A stretch of DNA of 64,000 nucleotides from the NCBI GenBank assembly GCA_020137815.1, contig CM035358.1, positions 4,071,614 to 4,135,613 of the forward strand. Direction: 5' to 3'. Position 1 is the first letter of the stretch. Each line of letters starts with the position of its first letter. Made by a program: the position numbers and the translations under genes. Below, piece by piece: positions 56,223 through 64,000 of the stretch. The DNA comes from Hormiphora californensis (Eukaryota > Ctenophora > Tentaculata > Cydippida > Pleurobrachiidae). Under the pieces are notes generated by a model that made no database searches, had not been told where the DNA came from, and saw only the letters and a list, made by a program, of their open reading frames with translations.

Positions 56223-59200
56223 TCAGTGTCCTGTGAATCGCTTGAAGACATACGGTGTAAGGACACGGTACCACACGACACGAAGGAAGAAATCCACAAA
56301 CTCGAAGATTGTGACAATGTTAGCACCAAGGAAAAGTCCTAGCTGACCTCCAACGTCTCCTGCAAAATTATAAATTGTTACAATCAACAAATTCATTGAG
56401 GGAAAACATTCCGGATGATGATAATATGAACCTCAGGTATCAGTTGTAAATAGCCGTGATCTGAGGTTTAGATAGGGAAGTCATCTATAACCTGTCAGGC
56501 CAATGCTCTGACCACAGTTCTCGCGCGCTCCGAGAGAAACGAGAATGGGTCAGGCCAATGCTCTGACAGTCTATAACAAGTATACCAAGTCATGGGATGA
56601 ATGAGGTATGGAATCTTAACTTACCCATAAGATTAGACCATTTGTATGAACCCACTTTTTCCACCTCTTTGATTGACAGAATTTCAAAGTAGATATGGAC
56701 CTTGAGCATGTTCTCTCTGAAAACAAAGGTTCAATACACACACACAAGATCGAATAATGAATCCGGTAAATCGAGGTTTCGGTAAAATCGCGGTTTCGAG
56801 GTTTGACTGCACCATATTTTACCATGGTAACACCCCCCGACTAGATAACAGTACCTGTAATACGTGATATCCCGAGGAGGCGAATCAGAGGAGCTACTGT
56901 TATTGGCTGCATCCGCTCTTCTCTTATTCTCTTTCGTGATTGCCTCCCCGTACCTTTTGGAAGGGTACTCGGCAGTTGATAACGTAGCACTGAAAAAAGA
57001 AGGGGGTTTACAAAAAAACATGGAAAAAGGGGGCTTTCAAAATCTGGTAGATAAGCCGATTATTGGTCGAACATATCAGTACCCCGGTAGTATACTCGCC
57101 CTACCCACCCCACCCACCCCAACCGCCCCAACCGCCCTACCCACCGGCTACCCATCTTACATGTAATTCTCAGACACACAGGCATCCTGACACTGGCAGT
57201 ATGGCTTATCCATAAAGTCACCAGCGTGATACTTTTTAATCACACCCTCCACACAGTCTTCCTCGTCAAACAGTGTACACTCCTTCACGCCACTCGCTGG
57301 AATTGGAATTGCTAGTTGCTATGTGAACAAATGTCTGTAAATAAAGATCATACTCATGGTAACTATGGTTACAACAAGAGTCATGGTTACCATGGCAACA
57401 CAGTCATGGTTACCATGGCAACACACTCACGGGGAAGGTAGTAGCTGGTACAATCACATTCCTCTTTGAGGGCCATGGTAAAACACATCCTCTCGCACCC
57501 TGATACACTGAAACACGAGTTTTTGTTGTAAAGGAGCTAAGACGTGGGCAACGGAACACAAGGGCCGTGCAATTCTGTTCCCTAACGGTTTATATGCTAC
57601 GACCTAGCCTCCTAGTAGTAGTCTCCTTTCAGACCAACGCCTAATAGTAGTTTGACCCGCATTAGACTTCTGTTAAGTACCTGTAGTTTCCAAATGGAAG
57701 CGTTGTATCTTTGGTACAGTTCCCGTAGGGCGACTCCAAGTTACGGATCTGAAATGATATCGATTTGATAAGCTCTTTCGTAGAACACGTAGGTAGGGAA
57801 AATTGACATGGCTAGACAGGGAAACTTGTATGTGATTAGTGAGCCATGAGGGCTATTGATTGTTTTGCTTTGGTTTTCCCTCAAGACCTAAATAGGAATC
57901 TTGAGATCAGAGTACCCGAGGCTCAAGTACTATATCCGATCTCAAGATTTCCCAATTTTCCAGCTTGTGTAAGCCCACGTGGGATGTGACGGAAATACTT
58001 CACACCAGTAACTTTGCCTTGGCAAAGAGCTTACATTTTCAACTTGCCAACGTACTTTGTGTGTGTGTTTTAGCTGTGTACATCTCGATATATCAAAGTG
58101 GCAATTAACTGACATGTGATCAACCCTTCTCGAGATAATATCTCACTACCTTGTTATGTTCTAACCCTCCTGCGGTGAAACAGGGTACCGAACACCACCG
58201 CCATGGTTCGAGTACGGGACATCATGGCCCACTTTGACATTCTCCATCCCTACCACCTTGGATACCTACTCCTCTTTGCCTACCTCTCAATCCCCGTCCA
58301 TCTGGCCCATAAGATAACACTCTCCACGGCTCTCCAACTAGGATTTACCGTCTGGAGCACTGCCATCCTTGTCCTATGTGTGACTGCTGCGGCTCTCTGG
58401 GGACCAGCTGACTCCATCTGTAGGAAGACTCTAGCGATGGAGTTGTGTGCTCTGTCCGGGGCACTGTTTACTGGCGGACTCTTTGTCAGATGGATGAGTG
58501 GGGTGTTTGTGCTGGGAGCCATGGTAACCGTCGTCATGGTGTGGATGGAAACTGCACTGCTGGTTTGGGGATCCGAGATAACGATCTACAAGAACATCCT
58601 CATTACCCTTAGAGCTGTCCATATCCTCGTCTTGGACCTGTTACTCCATATGTTTGATGTCCAAGTTGGCTCGGATAAGGGATTCATAGCCCTCGCGTTT
58701 ATTATCTCCCTGGCTCTCTCTTTCTGTCTCACCTTCATTCCTGGGTCTCCAGAGTACTACCTGGGACAAAAGGATATCCCCCGGGCAAAACGTGAAATGG
58801 GCCGGTTGTGTGTCATGCATGACCTTGCTTATGGGGCGAGCAACGCCATAACCCCAGAGAAAAACCAAAAAGTTGAACTCCGAGACTTGGACCAAATTCT
58901 GATGTTACTGATGGTATCTGGGTCGCTGATGTGTCACCCGGCATCCCTCACCTCCCTTCTCCTCCCTTCCCATGAACTCCTGACGCTCTCACTGGTACTA
59001 ATCCTCTTCGTTCTCCTCAACTGCATTGCCCTAAATCTCATCAGGAGTAAGAGCATGTTAGTGTTCTGGACGACCATCCATCTGACCATGGTTGTCAATC
59101 TGATAATCCTACAATGCTGGCCTGAAGATGATGGTGATGTCATGGCAACTGAGTCTTTCCAACGTTTCTACGTGACTGTCAAAGTCCTTGGAGTTCTTGT

Positions 59201-62200
59201 ACGGACCCTGCTGACCCAAGTTATCCTGTATATCACGGTCAAGAGGTGTCCAGTTTCGGTGAAACACCGAGTGATTTCCATGGTGATCGGAATGCTGGTG
59301 TTCGGATGTTCTGTTCATGAGATTCTGGGGGGAGAGTCACTTTTTGTCCTTGGAAATTGTGCCTTGTTGGGGATTGTGGCGCTGCCAAAACTCATGGGAG
59401 TAAGTAATATTGATACGCAACGATACTTCGATGCGTACCTTCGATATGTTCAGTGATTGTTTTAGAATACGCTGCAGCCCCCTCATGTAGTCAAGGGGCC
59501 TGCAACGTTTACCAAGTGACTGTTGTATTTTCAAAAGTTGTTAATTAAATTTGAAATCAAAATTTTAAAAAGGATTCTTACCCTCTCGTAGCTAAGACTA
59601 ATGTAATTCTCAGTCCCAGGGGCCAGGGCCATTCCATATTCATCAATCAAGGCAGGCTCGTAGAAATTATGAAACATCACCTGCAATAAGTATGAACTAC
59701 AGCTTAGGGTGTGTTGGAAACGATCCAAAAAGGAACACTCTAAATCAGCCCAGATTTTTATCAAAGATGTCACATGACTGTAGTTCAAGAGTACAAACCT
59801 TTAAGCCAGCAGTGGTTATGAAATCTGGGTATCCATCTTGATTGATATTCAAACTGAACGATAACCCAAAATCCATACCTGGAAGAGAAAATAGGTCAGT
59901 TACCACCGTTCAAGAGACGCATTTCACAATTACTGATCCCTATAACCTAAACTACTCCAAGTCTAACTAAATTTGTTGACAAACGGTTTATCTCAGTCAA
60001 GCCCAGTAAATAACTGTTAGAACATGACCCGTACCTGTTCGGTTGACCTTCTTATCTCCCTTATCATTGAAAGTCCAGCAGAGACCGTGTGTGGTAAACT
60101 TCTCTACAAAAGCATCGCTTACATTGATATTTTCCTCCAGAAATACTGCCTTTTCTGGATGGATGAAAGATCAGTGTGTATAGTTATTTCATGTTTGGAA
60201 GAAATATAGGCTAGCTGATGTATCGTTTACTAAGTAGTACTTGAAGCAGAAAACTAGTCTGTTGTACAATTGGAAAAGGTCTTTGTTCTTCTAAGTTTAG
60301 AAAAACAGACGTTTTATAGCATGCAAGAAACATTAAAAGTAAAAAGTTAATTGGACCCAGAATGATTCAAGGATGAGATTAGCAAGATCGATCTGGTAGT
60401 TGAGTGGCACCCTCGTCCCTGTGTCAAACAGCTGGGAAGCAGAGCTGCCCCAACAAGGGTGCCAACTGCCACCCAACTAACAGGACCCGAAGAAAAGAAT
60501 GTATTTACCGATAAAGTTTTCCAACCGTTGCCCGGAATCTCGGTAATAGTTTTTAACGTTAAAGTTTTGAAACCGTTGTTTTGGAGGCTCTGCCATCGGC
60601 ACTTTTGGGAGGTCTGGCGTCAACCATGTCTTGCTTAGGTAAAACCTGCACAATGATTTTATATGTCATGGACGTTTAGGAGCGATAATTAGAAGTAAAT
60701 GAGTAATTATTGCAACTAAAATCCGCTAAAGAATGAAAACAATGTCCATGGCCCGACAAACATCTCCTCTCCTACCTCATAGGGTCATTTGGCTCCAAGT
60801 CAAGGAAGGTCCTATTATGAGGGTTCATATTGCATATTGTGATGGCTGGAAACCGAATTTCCTTTCTCGGCTCGTAGAACATGTTGTATTTGGTTGAGGT
60901 GGGTCGCTTGATGTATGTGTCGAAACTCCGGAAACAGCACATGAAACTGGAAGATGAGATAAGAAGATGAGATAAGAAGATGAGATAAGAAGATGAGATA
61001 AGAAGATGAGATAAGAAGATGAGATAAGATATTAGACGTTAGGGTGGGATAAGTTGTTAGTAAAAGGGAATTTTCCCTGCCCCAGTGATCATTTTAGCAC
61101 AGGTTTTAGAAATCTCGGATTTTCCCGTTGTCAAAAAGGGTAACCATGTCACGGAGATATTACCTGTAAATGAAGAACCCGAGGAAGAGTGCGCCCCAAA
61201 CTAACTTCCTAATTAGCTCAGGACTGTTCCACACGTATCGAAGGTAGTTGAGGGTCATGTCACCCGTAAACTCGGCAAATGTTTCAGATTTCGAGTTATT
61301 CTCCGGTGGGCCACTCTGAAACATATTATACACCTTGAAAAGGGATGTGAATTTTGCGGTAATTTCTCATTTGCCGCATACGGCGTCTAGACGGCGTCGC
61401 AACGCCGTCTAGACGGGGTTTGATAAAATCAGCTAAAAACGGTACCAAAATTGCTTGAAATGGGTTATAAACGGTATCAGACGGGTTATAGACGGTGTTG
61501 CAACGGTATCAGACGGTCTCTACTTCTAGACGGTGTCTAGACGGTACCGTCCCGGTGTCTAGACGGTGTCTAGACGGTGTCGTCTCAAAGTTGAGACCGC
61601 ACGTCTGAAAATTGTACCAGAAGTTGAGACGGACTTTTATAACCCCGTCTGTAACTCAGACGGGGTTCTAAAAGTACGTTTGAACGCAGTCTAAAGGACA
61701 ATCGATGAACGTACCGTCTCAACAACGTCTCAACTGAAACCGGTAAACACACCGTCTAAACAACGTCTAAGCAAAATCTCTCGATTCATTTTCAAGTACC
61801 GTCTATACAACATCTCCAGCGATTTCGATACGAATACCGTCTAAACAACGTCTATCTCTATCTCACCTTGATAGTAGTCTCTTCTTCTCTATCTCGTATA
61901 ACAGGGTCCTGTCTATCCTCACCCATCAGCGAGTCGTGCCAGGTGTGATGGGGCTGGTGTATTGGCACGGTACCAGGTCGTACCATGGGTCTCATTTTGA
62001 GAGAGTTGGTGGGGGTGGCAGTCACTGACGACATAACTGGGTACTGAAGTTAATAAAGGGGGATCAGTTGACACACCGGACTCAGAATTATAGGGAGACA
62101 TAGAATGAATTGAATTGTCAAGCGACCTAAATTAAAGACTGCCAACCTAAAATATTATAAGTTTCAAACTACAATAATTGCTAATTACTTACTTGTTTTT

Positions 62201-63563
62201 TACTAATTACCTTGGGAGCGAGGATCTTCGACTGACCGTTCGACCAGGGACCTGTTCTAAAGGAACCGGGACTAGAATCGGACTGAGATCGTTTCACTTT
62301 ATTCCTATTATCTCGCTCACTCGGTGTTTGGTATTCGTTCCCACTGTGAAGCAAGAGCACGTCCAGTAGTATCTCAAGCTTCACGTGAAAAACATGCCAA
62401 CTCAAACTCTCAAAACACAGATAATTCAGTCAGCTCAGACAAACTCAAAACTATCTTGATGCCATGCGTCTGGTGCTCCATCACTTTAGCGCACAGTGCG
62501 TCATATGACGGAGCACCACGGAATTCAAACAGACCAGATGGCATGCACTCAGAAAAGCTACAGCTCTAAGCAAAAAGGTACAAAAAGATACAAAATTACA
62601 AAAGATACAAGAAACAGCTTCTACTATGTTACCTCTGGTAAGCAGGCTCAGTAGGGGGCACACAAAAAGGCGCAGGATAGGGCCGAAACTCGTTCTTCTT
62701 TTTCACAGGTCCACCAGCACCGGTGGATACAGCAGCCGGTGGGGGCGGCGGAACGGGAGGGGGCGATCGGAATACCTAAAAACACACTTTAGTATTGTGT
62801 TGGAATGCGCTACAGGCCCCCGTAGAGGGGTCTGCAGCGTTTGCCAAAGTTATTGAGCTGTGCGGGGGTTAATAGGAACAAATCTCGGACAATGAACGTC
62901 TGTGATGATCAGACGGCACACGCCCAGGCCGTTCCTAACATACCAGGAACCGACCGAATCAGGAAATACTGGTCCCTGATTGGCTGATAACCAGTCACGT
63001 GACCTAACATACCTGGTGTCTATGGGCAGGGTGGTGTCTCCGTTGCTGTCTAGGATCATAGTCAGACTCGTCCTGACTATCAGGAACTAGACCCCTGAAA
63101 CATGTATGTGTTCATCGCACTTTATCTCACGACTTCTCTTAGACTGGCCAATATTACCAATTAAATGGTGAAGAATGGTCATAATTATTATAGTATGTTT
63201 TCAATTTGCATGTTAACATGAAAATTGAAAACAGTCTTAAAAAGCTATATATGCCACTGCATTAAAACGATATTACTACAAAGTAAAACCTTCCCAGCAT
63301 CCTACCTAGCACCGCCATAGTAAGGCATCTATTATCTAATTACCTATAGGGCATCAGCCGTTGTTACAATTGAGAACGTTGGGCTCTAGTCTTACCTATA
63401 GGGCATGTTAGGGTAGGGAACCCTGGCAGGCATCTTCGTGAACCTCCTACTATCACTGCTCTGGTCCGCGTTGTTGTAGATGTATCCGGGGTGGTGTGGT
63501 GGTGCTGCGTAGTGTTGCTGCTGGTGTGGAGGAGGGGGCGGGGGGACACGGAACTCTCGTCGC
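56223..63563 (-). CDS. DEG/ENaC/ASIC-family sodium channel subunit (5' end outside or unseen)
   Basis: Seventeen exons: 63396-63563, 63013-63049, 62633-62775, 62211-62343, 61867-62043, 61164-61315, 60776-60946, 60509-60645, 60035-60154, 59799-59878, 59582-59680, 57681-57748, 57431-57507, 57161-57296, 56855-56989, 56625-56716, 56223-56359. All phases agree; 686 aa visible. A long Pro/His-rich cytosolic N-terminus is followed by TM1 (LVWGALFLGFFIYSFMCC), post-TM1 FPAITICN, a Cys-rich extracellular domain (HGLCWTFN, ESPYGNC, SGCERMC, CQCQDAC) and TM2 (GDVGGQLGLFLGANIVTIFE). These are family hallmarks: trimeric, amiloride-type cation channels gated by acid, peptide or force. The selectivity position, usually GxS, reads GAN. 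The N-terminal HG gating dipeptide is not evident. An alternative first Met is at 62034. The exon at 63396 starts mid-codon, so at least one more 5' exon exists. Confidence 0.93.
57353..57425. promoter_or_regulatory. Second cluster of X-box-like motifs
   Basis: GTTACCATGGCAAC occurs twice in tandem with a related GGTAACTATGGTTACA before it. It matches the RFX X-box consensus and sits in the DEG/ENaC intron near the exon 57431-57507. Confidence 0.4.
58203..59456 (+). CDS. Intronless multi-pass membrane protein, nested in DEG/ENaC intron
   Basis: A single open frame of 417 aa, unlike its multi-exon neighbours. About ten hydrophobic segments of membrane length are visible, for example LGYLLLFAYLSIPVHLAH, LGFTVWSTAILVLCVTAAA, ILITLRAVHILVLDLLLHMF, LSLVLILFVLLNCIAL and FWTTIHLTMVVNLIILQCW. 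A polar loop near aa 185-235 contains PGSPEYYLGQKDIPRAKREM. I do not recognise the family. The ATG at 58203 has a good context (CCGCCATGG) and codon use looks coding throughout. It lies on the strand opposite the channel gene, inside the intron 57749-59581. Absence of introns suggests a retrocopy or a lineage-specific gene family. Function unknown. Confidence 0.75.
   Translation: MVRVRDIMAHFDILHPYHLGYLLLFAYLSIPVHLAHKITLSTALQLGFTVWSTAILVLCVTAAALWGPADSICRKTLAMELCALSGALFTGGLFVRWMSGVFVLGAMVTVVMVWMETALLVWGSEITIYKNILITLRAVHILVLDLLLHMFDVQVGSDKGFIALAFIISLALSFCLTFIPGSPEYYLGQKDIPRAKREMGRLCVMHDLAYGASNAITPEKNQKVELRDLDQILMLLMVSGSLMCHPASLTSLLLPSHELLTLSLVLILFVLLNCIALNLIRSKSMLVFWTTIHLTMVVNLIILQCWPEDDGDVMATESFQRFYVTVKVLGVLVRTLLTQVILYITVKRCPVSVKHRVISMVIGMLVFGCSVHEILGGESLFVLGNCALLGIVALPKLMGVSNIDTQRYFDAYLRYVQ
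59463..59518. repeat. Dispersed hairpin repeat, copy 1
   Basis: The stem CGCTGCAGCCCC and GGGGCCTGCAACG flanks a short loop, followed by TTTACCAAG. A sister copy with the same layout is at 62803-62846. It lies just after the stop of the nested membrane-protein gene. Confidence 0.6.
60955..61028. repeat. Short tandem repeat next to a DEG/ENaC acceptor
   Basis: Five copies of AAGATGAGATAAG. On the minus strand the pyrimidine-rich repeat ends in the acceptor CATCTTCCAG of the TM1-proximal exon 60776-60946. Confidence 0.85.
61376..61862. repeat. Degenerate GTCTAGACGG repeat array
   Basis: Many copies of words such as CGTCTAGACGG, ACGGTGTCTAGACGGT and ACCGTCTAAACAACGTC fill the DEG/ENaC intron 61316-61866. 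The array is built from short palindromes on both strands and has no coding potential. Confidence 0.8.
62803..62846. repeat. Dispersed hairpin repeat, copy 2
   Basis: GCGCTACAGGCCCCCGTAG and GGGGTCTGCAGCGTTTGCC form the same stem-loop as the copy at 59463-59518. Confidence 0.6.
62944..63004. mobile_element. Half copy of the CAGGAACCGACCGAA MITE
   Basis: This 61-bp sequence matches the right half of the 11687-11794 element in reverse orientation. It is flanked by TAACATAC on both sides (62936-62943, 63005-63012). The right-hand copy is also the splice donor (GTATGTTA on the minus strand) of the channel exon 63013-63049. Confidence 0.8.
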
Positions 63564-63639
63564 CTGGGACACCATGAATCATGATCCATACATGTCAATC
63601 AAACAAACATCAAATGAATGATAGGATAATGAGAGAACA

Positions 63640-63780
63640 CAAGACATAGAGATAGAGAGAAAGATAGAGAGAGAGAGAGATAGAAAGATAGAGAGATGAA
63701 GAGATAGAGAGAAAATATAATAACGAGATCCCTCCTTTCAGTGCTTGATAATTAGTGCTCATTACCACCACTACGCAGCT

Positions 63781-63843
<63 letters not shown>

Positions 63844-64000
63844 TCTCTCTCTCCCTCCCTCTTCCCACTCTCTCTCTCTCTCTCTCTGCGTAATGCTTTC
63901 CTGATCACTGTTTATTGGCTCAGCACCTGCTCGGAGGATAATCACCGAACAATCACTTCCTTCCCAAAACTCAAAACTTAAATTTAATACTAGAACTAAC
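63640..64000. repeat. GA and CT microsatellites at the window end
   Basis: Interrupted GA repeats (63640-63715) and (CT)n (63785-63885). No coding exon was identified in 63564-64000, although an upstream channel exon is expected. Confidence 0.85.

Overview
This window is eukaryotic and animal. The genes are split into many short exons with GT-AG introns, and DNA transposon relics, non-LTR retrotransposons and (CT)n/(GA)n/(AC)n microsatellites are dense. The gene set (Vasa/DDX4 helicase with CCHC knuckles, AGO-type Argonaute, DEG/ENaC channel, Ly6/uPAR protein, RZ-finger protein of the RNF213 kind, adhesion-GPCR-like ectodomain) fits a metazoan. Short introns, simple repeats and DEG/ENaC plus Vasa/AGO suggest a non-bilaterian such as a ctenophore, but the species cannot be fixed from sequence alone. 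I assembled exons by hand. Every internal phase closes for Vasa (12 exons, 657 aa), AGO (19 exons, 918 aa) and the DEG/ENaC gene (17 exons visible).

Layout: 1-3.2 kb holds simple repeats, the first exons of an unidentified minus-strand gene and a foldback element. 4.07-16.8 kb is Vasa (+), whose introns carry a complete Ly6-type gene on the other strand and several long palindromic DNA elements. 18.1-28.4 kb is AGO (-), convergent with Vasa. 29.5-40.0 kb is the C-terminal part of an RNF213-like gene (-), with one 5.8 kb intron filled by a 2.15 kb palindromic element and a decayed plus-strand retrotransposon. 42.9-47.7 kb is a Sushi/hormone-receptor-like/GAIN ectodomain gene (-), damaged and duplicated. 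48.2-49.4 kb is GA-rich. 49.9-55.1 kb is a near full-length but decayed CR1/L2-like element (-) whose ORF1 joins an AlkB dioxygenase to an SGNH hydrolase. 56.2-63.6 kb is the DEG/ENaC channel (-), with an intronless multi-pass membrane gene on the opposite strand inside one intron.

Two themes stand out. First, exon/intron junctions are repeatedly copied in tandem into the adjoining intron in Vasa, AGO and the RNF213-like gene: donor plus exon end, or acceptor plus exon start. Some of these copies keep the reading frame. Second, several insertions with 8-bp target duplications lie within a few bases of splice sites. Vasa and AGO being neighbours is notable because both act in RNA regulation, but co-regulation is only an inference.
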